In this document: positions 17,152 to 25,100 of the stretch, piece by piece
Layout: every line of letters begins with the position of its first letter
How positions within the stretch are numbered: the stretch's first letter is position 1
Source of the DNA: JAUWCL01 sp964599375
Lineage (GTDB): Bacteria; Krumholzibacteriota; Krumholzibacteriia; Krumholzibacteriales; Krumholzibacteriaceae
Assembly: GCA_964599375.1 (NCBI GenBank)
Contig: CAZREW010000003.1
Location: 210,538 to 274,537 of the forward strand
DNA length: 64,000 bases
Direction: 5' to 3'
Notes under the pieces: generated by a model
What the model saw: only the letters and a program-made list of their open reading frames with translations
What the model was told of the DNA's origin: nothing
Databases searched by the model: none
Translations under genes and position numbers: made by a program

Positions 17152-18611
17152 GCGGACTTGCCGGCAAGAGCGTCGGGGAGCTGTTGGCTCTTTACCGCAA
17201 GGGCAGGGCCAGCCCGGCCGAGGCTGTCGCTGACTGTATAGACGCGATAGATTCCCGTGACATGGCCGTGGGTGCCTTTCTCGAGGTATTTCGTGATGAG
17301 GCGATGAGCCGGGCGGAAGAACTCGAGAACGAGGATCCGGAGAGCCTGCCCCTTTACGGTATACCAGTCGCGGTCAAGGATAACATCTGCACGCGCGGCC
17401 TTCCGACTACATGCGCGTCGAGGATGTTGTCGGGCTATCGTCCCCCTTATGATGCCACGGCCGTAGAAAGGCTCTCTGCTGCTGGTGCAGTGTTGGTCGG
17501 GAAGACAAATATGGACGAGTTCGCGATGGGATCGTCCAGCGAGCATTCCGCTTTCCGGAGAGTGATCAACCCCTGGAACGAGGAATGCGCGCCGGGGGGC
17601 TCCAGCGGCGGATCGGCGGCCGCCGTCTCTGCCGGCATGGTCCCTGCCGCGCTCGGATCTGACACGGGCGGATCGATCAGGCAGCCCTCTTCCTTCTGCG
17701 GGGTGACGGGCCTGAAGGGGACATACGGGAGGATCTCGCGATACGGCCTGGTCGCGTTCGCGAGCAGCTTCGACCAGATAGGCCCTATCGCGTCTGACGC
17801 AGAAGGGTGCGCGCTTCTGATGCAGGCGCTTTCAGGTCCGGACGGGAAGGACTCCACGGCAATCAGCGAAGACTGCCCGGACCTGCTCTGCGCTCTTGAC
17901 GGCGGGCTCTCGGGGATTACTTTCGGTGTGCCTGAAGAACTGGGAGGCTGGGATCTGGACCGGGCCGCTTCTTCCGCTCTGGACGAGGCTTGCCGGGCGG
18001 TATCAGCCTTCGGCGAAGCTCCCGAGAGAGTGGCCCTTCCCGGTATGGAGACGTCGATAGCATGCTACTACGTCATCGCGAACGCGGAGGCGTCATCCAA
18101 CCTTGCGAGGTTCGACGGCGTCAGATACGGGCTCAGGGAGAGCTCAGACTCTCTCTATTCGCTCTACGCCTCTACAAGGACGGAGGGGTTCGGCGAGGAG
18201 GTGAAGCGCAGGATATTGCTCGGGACATATGTCCTTTCAGCGGGATACTATGAGGCGTATTACGGGAAGGCTCAGTCAGTAAGGAAGATGATAAGGAAAG
18301 CGTACCGTGATGTGTTCTCAAGAATAGACCTTTTGATGCTGCCGACTACGCCGGGTCCGGCTTTCAGGCTCGGAGAGAGGCTGGACGATCCCGTCTCGAT
18401 GTATCTTTCGGACATCTTCACAACGCCAGCCAACATCGCGGGGCTGCCCGCGATATCGATACCCGCGGGCCTGTCGGCCGAGGGGCTTCCCATCGGGATA
18501 CAGCTTGTGGCGGGAGCGGGCAGGGAGGACCTTCTGCTGCGGGGAGCCAGGGGGCTGGAAAAGATATTCCGCTTCAGGGAAAGGTTCGTTCCGGGCGGAG
18601 GTGAGGCCTGA
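17148..18611 (+). CDS. gatA: Asp-tRNA(Asn)/Glu-tRNA(Gln) amidotransferase subunit A
   Basis: The amidase subunit that hydrolyses glutamine and passes ammonia to GatB. It has the amidase-signature triad regions: Lys in AVKDNIC, the Gly/Ser loop in PGGSSGGSAAAV, and the nucleophile serine in GSDTGGSIRQP. At 487 residues it is a normal GatA. It overlaps gatC by four bases and gatB by one (TGATG), forming a tight gatCAB operon. A full GatCAB implies that the organism makes Asn-tRNA or Gln-tRNA, or both, by the indirect route. Confidence 0.97.
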   Translation: MSGLAGKSVGELLALYRKGRASPAEAVADCIDAIDSRDMAVGAFLEVFRDEAMSRAEELENEDPESLPLYGIPVAVKDNICTRGLPTTCASRMLSGYRPPYDATAVERLSAAGAVLVGKTNMDEFAMGSSSEHSAFRRVINPWNEECAPGGSSGGSAAAVSAGMVPAALGSDTGGSIRQPSSFCGVTGLKGTYGRISRYGLVAFASSFDQIGPIASDAEGCALLMQALSGPDGKDSTAISEDCPDLLCALDGGLSGITFGVPEELGGWDLDRAASSALDEACRAVSAFGEAPERVALPGMETSIACYYVIANAEASSNLARFDGVRYGLRESSDSLYSLYASTRTEGFGEEVKRRILLGTYVLSAGYYEAYYGKAQSVRKMIRKAYRDVFSRIDLLMLPTTPGPAFRLGERLDDPVSMYLSDIFTTPANIAGLPAISIPAGLSAEGLPIGIQLVAGAGREDLLLRGARGLEKIFRFRERFVPGGGEA

Positions 18612-20050
18612 TGGCGGAGAGCGCAGGATTTATACCCGTTATCGGACTCGAAGTGCATGCCCAGCTTCTGACGCGCACGAAGATGTTCTGCCGGTGCCCG
18701 GCAGTGTTCGGCGCGGAGCCCAACACGATGGTCTGCCCGGTATGCCTCGGCCTGCCGGGGGCCCTTCCCTCGGTCAACCGCAAAGCCGTATCGATGGCCG
18801 TGCGGCTCGGCCTCGCCCTCGGATGCCGGATAGAAGGGGAGAGCGTGTTCGCCAGGAAGAATTATTTCTACCCCGACGCGCCGAGGAACTACCAGATATC
18901 GATGTACGACCGGCCGCTGTGTTCCGGCGGCGGGCTGCGGTTCGAAGACGGGGAGGAGGAGGTGAGCGTCGGGCTCGAAAGGATACATCTCGAGGACGAT
19001 GCCGGCAAGCTGCTGCACGGACGGAGTGGGCACAGCCTGATCGATTTCAACAGGTGCGGCACGCCGCTGGTGGAGATCGTGACGCTTCCCGAGATCGACA
19101 GCCCGCGCCGCGCGTCTCTCTTTCTCCAGAATCTGCGCCATGTGCTTAGTTACCTGGGAATATGCGATGGAAACCTCGAGGAAGGATCGATGCGCGTCGA
19201 TGTAAACATATCGATGAGGAGAAGGGACGACAAGGCGCTGGGAACGAGGACGGAGATCAAGAACCTCAACTCATTCAAGGCCGTCGAGGCCGGCCTCGAA
19301 ATGGAGATCGATCGCCAACGGAAGGTACTGAGGTCCGGGGGAAGTGTCGTCCAGGTGACGAATCTATGGGACGCGGGAGAAAAAAGGCTCGTCACGATGA
19401 GGCGAAAGGAGCAGGCCCACGACTACAGGTATTTCCCCGAGCCGGACCTACCGACCCTGGTGGTCGACGCGGCGTGGATCGAGGATGAGAGGGCGAAGAT
19501 ACCGGAGCTTCCTCTCGAACGCGCGCGGAGGTTCAGGCGGGAATACGGGTTGTCCGCATATGACGCGCGCGTGCTCACGGCAGAGTCAGATATAGCCGAT
19601 TACTTCGAGAAGACGGCAGGAATGACGGGAGAGCCGAAGATGACGGCGAACTGGGTGATGAGGGATGTCCTGCGTGAGATAAAGACATACGGAGGGGATA
19701 CAGGAAGTTTCCCCGTAGGGCCGGAAGAGCTCTCGGGACTGATCGGCCTCATAAAGGACGGAGTCATCTCGACCTCCGCCGGAACGGAGGTGTTCACCGG
19801 GATGCTGGGGTCTGGAGAAGGCGCCCTCGAAGCGGTAAGGCGCCTGGGACTTGAACGGATTTCGGAGAAAGACGAGATCGAGGCCATAGTCGAAAGGGTC
19901 CTCGGTTCCTGTCCCGATGAGGTGGAGAGATATCGCGGCGGAAAGAGGCAGCTGATCAAATTCTTCGTCGGCCAGGTGATGAAGGAGAGCGCAGGAAAGG
20001 CCGATCCGAAGGTCGCCACGGAGCTGTTGCGTAGAAGGCTCGACTCCTGA
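18611..20050 (+). CDS. gatB: Asp-tRNA(Asn)/Glu-tRNA(Gln) amidotransferase subunit B
   Basis: The tRNA-binding and kinase/transamidase subunit. The N-terminal catalytic domain starts FIPVIGLEVHAQL and carries the zinc-site cysteines (CRCP, then CPVCLGLPG), followed by RKNYFYPD and RIHLEDDAGKL. The C-terminal YqeY-like domain ends with FFVGQVMKES and LLRRRLDS. At 479 residues it is full length. The start codon overlaps the gatA stop. Seven bases separate its stop from the convergent anti-sigma gene, and I see no terminator hairpin there. Confidence 0.97.
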   Translation: MAESAGFIPVIGLEVHAQLLTRTKMFCRCPAVFGAEPNTMVCPVCLGLPGALPSVNRKAVSMAVRLGLALGCRIEGESVFARKNYFYPDAPRNYQISMYDRPLCSGGGLRFEDGEEEVSVGLERIHLEDDAGKLLHGRSGHSLIDFNRCGTPLVEIVTLPEIDSPRRASLFLQNLRHVLSYLGICDGNLEEGSMRVDVNISMRRRDDKALGTRTEIKNLNSFKAVEAGLEMEIDRQRKVLRSGGSVVQVTNLWDAGEKRLVTMRRKEQAHDYRYFPEPDLPTLVVDAAWIEDERAKIPELPLERARRFRREYGLSAYDARVLTAESDIADYFEKTAGMTGEPKMTANWVMRDVLREIKTYGGDTGSFPVGPEELSGLIGLIKDGVISTSAGTEVFTGMLGSGEGALEAVRRLGLERISEKDEIEAIVERVLGSCPDEVERYRGGKRQLIKFFVGQVMKESAGKADPKVATELLRRRLDS

Positions 20051-20057
20051 GCGGCGA

Positions 20058-20612
20058 TCATTGCATCGTCTTCAGGGCGGCGAACATCCCGGCGGCGAAT
20101 ATCAGGAGCCCGAATCCTGTCATGCAGATCAAGAAGATCCAGGGATCGGAGGCGAGTGAAGCGCTGATATGGCCGAGGATGCCCGCTATGGCGCCGCTCG
20201 ATGTCGCGATCCAGTAGCTCATGGTCCTTCCAGCCGAATCGACGAGTGATTCCTGCCCCGACATGAGGGCCGATACGTAGTCGAAGTGGCCGACGAACAG
20301 TATGAGCGCGGTGGTCGCTACGGCGAACGTCCACACGAGGGAAAGCCTGCTGAAGATGCCGCCGACGACGCCGCGTCTTTCCAGCCCGAGGCGATCCGAC
20401 ACCTTCGAAGCCACCGCCCGCGTGTCGGGAAGGATGCCCGGCATCGACGAGAGGGTATTCTCCAGGGCCATGTACGTCTCGAGAGACCGGGCACATCCGG
20501 CGCAGGCGGCCAGGTGGACGTTCAGCGCTTTTATCTCGTCGCCAGAGAGTCTTCCGTCGATGTAGAGGGGCAGAAGCCCCTCGATCCTTTCGCACTCAGC
20601 TGATCGCTTCAT
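20058..20612 (-). CDS. Anti-sigma factor with zinc-finger (zf-HC2/ZAS) domain
   Basis: The N-terminus has a ZAS-type zinc site: Cys7 in SAECERIE, a Y-x-D-G segment (LYIDGRL), then HxxxCxxC (HLAACAGC). Two clear membrane segments follow (about residues 92-109 and 157-177), with a weaker one between. It would hold the ECF sigma factor at the membrane until a signal releases it. It starts inside the sigma gene, with a 17-base overlap, the usual cognate pairing. The periplasmic part is short, so the signal may be sensed by the membrane segments themselves; this is inference. Confidence 0.88.
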   Translation of the reverse strand: MKRSAECERIEGLLPLYIDGRLSGDEIKALNVHLAACAGCARSLETYMALENTLSSMPGILPDTRAVASKVSDRLGLERRGVVGGIFSRLSLVWTFAVATTALILFVGHFDYVSALMSGQESLVDSAGRTMSYWIATSSGAIAGILGHISASLASDPWIFLICMTGFGLLIFAAGMFAALKTMQ

Positions 20613-21186
20613 CTTTCCTCATTCCGGAAAGTTCACGTCTGTCCATCATCTTCTTCATTCTGATCTTTGCCCTGTGTATCTGAGTCTTCACCGTTCCCTC
20701 CGGTATATCTAGGATAAGGGCTATCTCATGATACTTTCTGCCGGCGAGGTACCGCAGCTCGATGACCTCTCTCTGGGCGCCCTCGAGACCGGAAAGAAGC
20801 CATTCGATGTCTTCCGAGGCCGTGCGCCTGGCGAGTTCGGCCTCCGGGCCGAGCCTGTCAGAAGCGATCCCGGCTGTTTTTTCGAGAGGGATGATGCCGT
20901 CGCGTTCTTTTGTCCTGACATTGACCGCGTGGTTGCGGGCGACCGACCATATCCATGTCGAGAGCGAGGAGCGCCCACTGAAAGACGGAAGGCCGCGGTA
21001 GATCCTGATGAAAGCCTCCTGGACCGCATCGTCGATATCGTCGCGGCTCCCGAAGACGGAACGCACGGCCGCGTAAACGACTCCCATGTATCTCTTGACG
21101 ATCCACTCGAACGCCTTCCCGTCACCGGATTTCGCTTTTTCGAGCAGGTCATGGTCGGTATCACCTCTCAATCCATGCTCCTCCAT
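20596..21186 (-). CDS. ECF-family RNA polymerase sigma factor (RpoE-like)
   Basis: Region 2 is visible (FEWIVKRYMGVVYAAV, DDAVQEAFIRIYRGL, STWIWSVARNHAVN), then a linker, then region 4 with the helix-turn-helix (YHEIALILDIPEGTVKTQIHRAK). It lacks regions 1 and 3, as expected for ECF sigma factors. The start is uncertain: the ATG at 21186 has no clear ribosome site, while a TTG at 21171 has GGAGG eight bases upstream inside the coding frame; an in-frame GTG at 21249 is unlikely. It is paired with the overlapping downstream anti-sigma gene and divergent from a small membrane protein gene that may be a target. Confidence 0.92.
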   Translation of the reverse strand: MEEHGLRGDTDHDLLEKAKSGDGKAFEWIVKRYMGVVYAAVRSVFGSRDDIDDAVQEAFIRIYRGLPSFSGRSSLSTWIWSVARNHAVNVRTKERDGIIPLEKTAGIASDRLGPEAELARRTASEDIEWLLSGLEGAQREVIELRYLAGRKYHEIALILDIPEGTVKTQIHRAKIRMKKMMDRRELSGMRKDEAIS

Positions 21187-21380
21187 GACAGTGCGACAGG
21201 GTAAAGGCCGGTTTCGTTTCAAGAATATCGGCTGAAACATGGAAATCACAGAAAAAAAGAGCGATCCCTATTTATCCGGGGAAAAAGTGAAACAAAATCA
21301 CGGAACGAATGTCATACCCTGCAGAGACGAAAGATAGCGGAATTGCCTTAAGGGATCAGAATCGTAAAAGGAGGAAAGTG

Positions 21381-21743
21381 ATGTTTGATATCCGTCCTGA
21401 AGTCGTCGCGATAAGTATTCCGATCATCTTCGTGCTCGGGGCGATAGCGGTCACGATAACGGCCATGCTGCTCGATGCGGGGCGCAAGGAACGGCAGCAC
21501 AGGGAAAGGCTGCTGGCGATGGAGAAGGGGATAGAGCTGCCGGAAACGCCGGTGAAGACAAGCCCGCCAAGGTACCTGGCAATGCGCGCGTGGGGCCTGG
21601 TATTCAGCCTCATAGGCCTGGCGCTGTTCATTGGGATCACGGCGGAGGCCGGTATAAGGCACGGATTATGGGGCCTGATGCCGCTGAGTATCGGGATCGC
21701 GCTGCTGGTTTCGGCCAACCTCGAGAAGAAGGATATCTCCTGA
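21381..21743 (+). CDS. Small two-helix membrane protein (DUF6249-like)
   Basis: About 120 residues: an N-terminal membrane segment (VVAISIPIIFVLGAIAVTITAML), a charged stretch with KERQHRERLLAMEKGIELP, then two hydrophobic segments (WGLVFSLIGLALFIGITA and LWGLMPLSIGIALLVSA). The RERLxAxEKG pattern between membrane helices recalls DUF6249 proteins, which I have seen annotated beside ECF sigma factors; this identification is tentative. The ATG at 21381 has AAAGGAGG 7 bases upstream; the longer in-frame start at 21309 has none. It is divergent from the sigma/anti-sigma pair. A GGAAC element at 21302-21306 could be an ECF-type -35, but no partner -10 is clear. Confidence 0.72.
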   Translation: MFDIRPEVVAISIPIIFVLGAIAVTITAMLLDAGRKERQHRERLLAMEKGIELPETPVKTSPPRYLAMRAWGLVFSLIGLALFIGITAEAGIRHGLWGLMPLSIGIALLVSANLEKKDIS

Positions 21744-21778
21744 GAGCGTTCCGGATACGCGTGGATGAGGGGGCAGAG

Positions 21779-21808
21779 TTGACACTCAGTCTCCTCTTTC
21801 TATATGAT
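21779..21808 (+). promoter_or_regulatory. Predicted sigma-70 promoter for the WD40 lipoprotein gene
   Basis: TTGACA (21779-21784), an 18-base spacer, TATGAT (21803-21808, five of six). The gene starts about 14 bases after the expected transcription start. Confidence 0.7.
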
Positions 21809-21828
21809 GGCCGCGGGAGGGTTTCAGG

Positions 21829-23316
21829 ATGTACAGAAAGGCAATGCTCGCAGCCTGTATCGCGGCGGCGATCGCCCTTTCAGGTTGTCCATTACGGCGC
21901 CCCGATCAGCCCGGGTCCCCGGAACCCCCTGAATCAGCCCGTTCATTCCCATGCTGCGTCCTCCGCAGCCATAAGGGCAGGGTCATCCATGTGGAATTCG
22001 CACCGCTGAGCAACAGGCTGGTCTCCCTGAGCGAAGACGGTGTCGACAGGTCGACAATGATCTTCTGGCACGGCTCGACAGGTGGCATGCTCGATTCATT
22101 CACCAACATAGACAACGCCGACAGGGACGTTGAATTCAGCGGGAACGGAAAGACGATAGGGATCGGCAGCAGGACCCTTTTTCTAATCGACGCGCAGAAT
22201 TTCAGGCTTGTCAGGACATTTGAGGCGGAAGCCTATGAATATCTGAAGGTCATCGACCTCGAGTTCGGCGGCTTCGAATGGCCATTCGCGATAAAGAGGT
22301 ATGACGTTGAAACGAGGTTCCGAAGCGTCACTTCAGTATCTTTCTCTCCGGATGAGCGATATGTAGCGTCCGGTCACGAGAACGGGCAGGTGAAGATCTG
22401 GGAGATAAAGACAGGAGACCTGCTCAACGTGCTCTGGGCGACGAAGGTCTTCGGTGGGGTGCTCGATGTCGAGTTCAGCCCGGACGGGAGATACATCGCG
22501 GCATGCCAGGACGACGAGCGCCTGAGGGTCTGGAGGTTCCCCGACTATCGCGAAAAATCCCTCATTGGGCACAGGAGGGCGGTCTATACGATCGCGTTCG
22601 ATCCCGTCTCAGGCCGCCTGGTATCAGCCGGAGCCGCAGGAAGGGTGCTTGTCTGGGATATCGAGTCGCGCGGGAAGCTGAAGGAGATAAAGGCTCATCA
22701 AAAGGCGATCATGTCGGTGGCCGTCTCGCTGGACGGCAGAACGCTTCTTACCGGAAGCAAGGACAACACGGTCGGGATATGGGACCTGGGAACAGGAAGG
22801 CTGATAGAGGTGCTGCACGGGCACTCGAAACAGGTCAATTCGGTCACGCTGAATTCGAACGCGACCCTGCTTGCGAGCGGGAGCGATGACGGCACCGTGC
22901 GGATCTGGGATATCTCAGGCTTGAGACTCTGTGACAACATATCCCTTACACCGGAGCCTTTCTATCCTGCGCGGCTCGACGGACGGGTATGGTTCGAGGA
23001 TGATTCAGGTGACGGCGTCCTCTCGCCCGGAGAGAAGGGGAGGTTCATGCTGACAGTCAGGAACACAGGTGAGGAAGCAGCGTTCAACATAGTGACGCTC
23101 GCAATACCGGATACAGTCGCAGCGGGGCTGGAGATCGAAACGCCCGGACTGGTCCCGATGCTTTTGCCGGGAAGATCTGTCGAGGAGTTTGTAACTGTAA
23201 GGAACAGAGGAGATAAGACCGTTCAGGACGTTGTTTTCACTTTCAGGGTGCTTGAATCGAACGGTTTTCACGTCAATCCGCCGCTGAAGTCAGCAATAGC
23301 CCTCTCGAAACCGTAA
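21829..23316 (+). CDS. WD40-repeat lipoprotein with C-terminal CARDB-like beta domain
   Basis: Lipobox LSGC (Cys20) predicts a lipid-anchored exported protein. Residues about 40-370 hold seven WD40-type repeats, the later ones canonical (VSFSPDERYVASGHENGQVKIWEI, VNSVTLNSNATLLASGSDDGTVRIWD), enough for one closed seven-bladed propeller. Residues about 380-495 look like a CARDB-type beta-sandwich (VWFEDDSGDGVLSPGE, LTVRNTGEEA, VTVRNRGDK). WD40 propellers are protein-binding platforms; the partner is unknown. The promoter lies directly upstream. I see no enzyme motif. Confidence 0.85.
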   Translation: MYRKAMLAACIAAAIALSGCPLRRPDQPGSPEPPESARSFPCCVLRSHKGRVIHVEFAPLSNRLVSLSEDGVDRSTMIFWHGSTGGMLDSFTNIDNADRDVEFSGNGKTIGIGSRTLFLIDAQNFRLVRTFEAEAYEYLKVIDLEFGGFEWPFAIKRYDVETRFRSVTSVSFSPDERYVASGHENGQVKIWEIKTGDLLNVLWATKVFGGVLDVEFSPDGRYIAACQDDERLRVWRFPDYREKSLIGHRRAVYTIAFDPVSGRLVSAGAAGRVLVWDIESRGKLKEIKAHQKAIMSVAVSLDGRTLLTGSKDNTVGIWDLGTGRLIEVLHGHSKQVNSVTLNSNATLLASGSDDGTVRIWDISGLRLCDNISLTPEPFYPARLDGRVWFEDDSGDGVLSPGEKGRFMLTVRNTGEEAAFNIVTLAIPDTVAAGLEIETPGLVPMLLPGRSVEEFVTVRNRGDKTVQDVVFTFRVLESNGFHVNPPLKSAIALSKP

Positions 23317-23386
23317 TGTTCCCATCCTGAAGCAGGTCATATAGGCTTTTATACAAATATTTTGGCTGGAAATCGGAGGCAGGCTG

Positions 23387-23395
23387 TGCTATAAT
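23387..23395 (+). promoter_or_regulatory. Predicted extended -10 promoter
   Basis: TGC followed by a perfect TATAAT (23390-23395). No good -35 lies 16-18 bases upstream, consistent with an extended -10 promoter. Transcription would start near 23402, leaving a leader of about 128 bases. Confidence 0.6.
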
Positions 23396-23409
23396 ACGAT
23401 CAATAATAA

Positions 23410-23508
23410 GGAATCGTTATGATTCCTCCTCGAACTTGAACCCGGGGGCTTCGCAGCCTCCACTTTGGAAATTCATCCGAGTCCGCGGGTCCACACCGGT
23501 CATCCGGT
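23410..23508 (+). other. Structured 5' leader with three consecutive hairpins
   Basis: Hairpin 1: GGAATC at 23410-23415 pairs with GATTCC at 23421-23426. Hairpin 2: GGGGGCT at 23444-23450 pairs with AGCCTCC at 23455-23461 across a TCGC loop. Hairpin 3: ACCGG at 23495-23499 pairs with CCGGT at 23504-23508. All lie between the promoter and the exported-protein gene at 23530 and may be a cis-regulatory RNA. I could not match them to a known riboswitch. Confidence 0.4.
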
Positions 23509-23529
23509 TGTACCCAGGGAAGGGACATC

Positions 23530-24183
23530 ATGGGCCTGGCTAGAGTACTGGTTGCAGCCGCGATAGCGGTCTCACTCCCCGCCCTCGTACAGGGGGCGAT
23601 CTTCACGAGCCACATAGCGTCTGACGCGGAGCTGGTCGCAATGCTGTCCGACACGATGTTCGTCGCGGAGGGAAGGATAGGAGACCGCGGCGGCGCTGCG
23701 ACATTCGAGCTCGATCTCGGGCAGGATACCGCCGCGCCTTTTACGGCCGCCCAGTATGACTGGCAGAGCGGCACTGTAGAGCCCTTTACTCTGACGTATG
23801 ATGCGGTTACCAGTCTGGTTACATTCACACTCGGAGGGGTGACGCTCCAGTATACGACCTCGTGGTTCGATTTCGACCAGGTCTTCGTAAGGACGAGGGC
23901 CGTAAACGAGGGTTCGTCGGTTGCGGTGAGTGATATCGTCATCGACGGGGAGAGCGTGATGGATCAATCACAGGCAATCGGGAACGGATCAGACATCCTC
24001 TGGATAAGGGGAGCGATGCTGGACAACGGTTTTACCCTCGCGGGTAACGCCGTACTTTCCTGGACAGGGGCCGCGCCGACGCAGTCCCGCCTCGCCTTCC
24101 AGGTCAAGATAGGAAAGCTCGGAATCGTTTCCACAGAGGAGAGCAGCTGGAGCGGGATAAAGAATATATCCGGCGGCAGCTGA
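23530..24183 (+). CDS. Secreted beta-rich protein of unknown function (choice-of-anchor-like)
   Basis: A signal peptide (MGLARVLVAAAIAVSLPALVQGA) precedes about 195 residues of predicted beta-sandwich with AEGRIGD, FELDLGQ, QYDWQSG, VTFTLGG and LAGNAVLSWTG. This pattern resembles the choice-of-anchor domains found on secreted proteins with PEP-CTERM or similar tails, possibly the W type; I recall it only as a likeness. No PEP-CTERM, LPXTG or lipobox anchor is visible, so the protein is probably released or bound through partners. No catalytic residues stand out. It has its own promoter, a structured leader and a strong terminator, so it is a single-gene unit. Confidence 0.75.
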   Translation: MGLARVLVAAAIAVSLPALVQGAIFTSHIASDAELVAMLSDTMFVAEGRIGDRGGAATFELDLGQDTAAPFTAAQYDWQSGTVEPFTLTYDAVTSLVTFTLGGVTLQYTTSWFDFDQVFVRTRAVNEGSSVAVSDIVIDGESVMDQSQAIGNGSDILWIRGAMLDNGFTLAGNAVLSWTGAAPTQSRLAFQVKIGKLGIVSTEESSWSGIKNISGGS

Positions 24184-24210
24184 CATTCCCGTCAACGTCT
24201 GGATCCATCG

Positions 24211-24240
24211 AAGGGGCCGCCTGCCGCGGTTCCTTTTTTT
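24211..24240 (+). terminator. Intrinsic terminator
   Basis: GGGGCCGC (24213-24220) pairs with GCGGTTCC (24226-24233, two G-T pairs) across a five-base loop, followed by seven T. Two A before the stem extend pairing into the T-run. It ends the exported-protein gene. Confidence 0.85.
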
Positions 24241-24241
24241 A

Positions 24242-24270
24242 TTGAACCCGGGAAGCGGCGACGGTATAGT
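24242..24270 (+). promoter_or_regulatory. Predicted sigma-70 promoter
   Basis: TTGAAC (24242-24247), a 17-base spacer, TATAGT (24265-24270). It begins right after the preceding terminator and serves the lamin-tail gene with a leader of about 70 bases. Confidence 0.65.
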
Positions 24271-24349
24271 GTCGTAGTCGCGCGGGCGGCAGGCGCCGCG
24301 CCGGGCGGGATGGAACGTTTTCCGTGTGGATGATGAAGGGAGGAAGATG

Positions 24350-24988
24350 ATGAGGAGGATGTTCCGTTTCTTTTTTCACCTCTACCTGATCTTCGCCGCT
24401 TCAGTGGCGATGACGGGGATCTCCATTGGACAGGTCCTGATCAACGAGTACATGCCCGATCCGGCCAGGGACTGGGACGGGGACGGCGAGTACGATTATC
24501 GAAGCGACGAGTGGGTCGAGATCGTAAATACCGGTGACTCTTCTGTCGACCTGAGCTCCTTTCTGCTCAGGGACGCGGGGGACCTGGTCCTGTGGAGGTA
24601 TGGGTTCTCCGGGTATCTGGCCCCTGGAGAGACGAGGATCGTCTACGGGAGCGACGCCGTCGCGTGGGAGGAATCGAACGGGTTCCCCGCATACGGCCTC
24701 AGCCTGAACAACGCGGGGGACGAGATCATTCTCTGTCGCATCGCAGGAGCAGAGACGCTCATCGTCGATACTGCCTTGTTCGGAAGAAGTGCCGTAGACG
24801 ACAGATCGATCGGGAGAACTGTGACCGATACCGGAGTCTGGGCGATATACGATGCCTGGAATCCATGTCCGGACAGCTGTTCCCCGTCGGGCAACGGGTG
24901 TATACCAACACCCGGGGAAGCGAACGACTGCATCACATCGGTCGTTGAACGGAGCTGGGGCTCTATCAAGATGATCGAGAGAAGGTAG
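24350..24988 (+). CDS. Exported lamin-tail-domain (LTD) protein
   Basis: A signal peptide (MRRMFRFFFHLYLIFAASVAMTG..SIG) precedes a lamin-tail domain: VLINEYMPDPA, then DEWVEIVNTGDSSVDLSSFLLRD, LAPGETRIVYG, LSLNNAGDEIILC, VDTALFG. Bacterial LTD domains are secreted Ig-like modules often attached to nucleases or surface proteins; here the domain stands almost alone, followed by a Cys-containing tail (NPCPDSCSPSGNGC) and the usual PTPGEAN end. The second ATG at 24350 is favoured because GGGAGG lies six bases upstream; the ATG at 24347 is nearly as good. No recognised anchor is seen. Confidence 0.8.
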   Translation: MRRMFRFFFHLYLIFAASVAMTGISIGQVLINEYMPDPARDWDGDGEYDYRSDEWVEIVNTGDSSVDLSSFLLRDAGDLVLWRYGFSGYLAPGETRIVYGSDAVAWEESNGFPAYGLSLNNAGDEIILCRIAGAETLIVDTALFGRSAVDDRSIGRTVTDTGVWAIYDAWNPCPDSCSPSGNGCIPTPGEANDCITSVVERSWGSIKMIERR

Positions 24989-25100
24989 TCTGAGGGGCCG
25001 GTCCCGCCGTGCGTTATGATAGATGTTCCATCCCCCCGGCGGCCGGCCCGGCTATCGTTTTCCGTTTACCGGCCGGGTTCCTTGTGCTAGCGTCTCGAGC

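Noticed and set aside
25041..25077. GC-rich inverted repeats before the histidine kinase gene, considered as a terminator
   Set aside because: Several alternative pairings exist, the loops are about 20 bases and no T-run follows.
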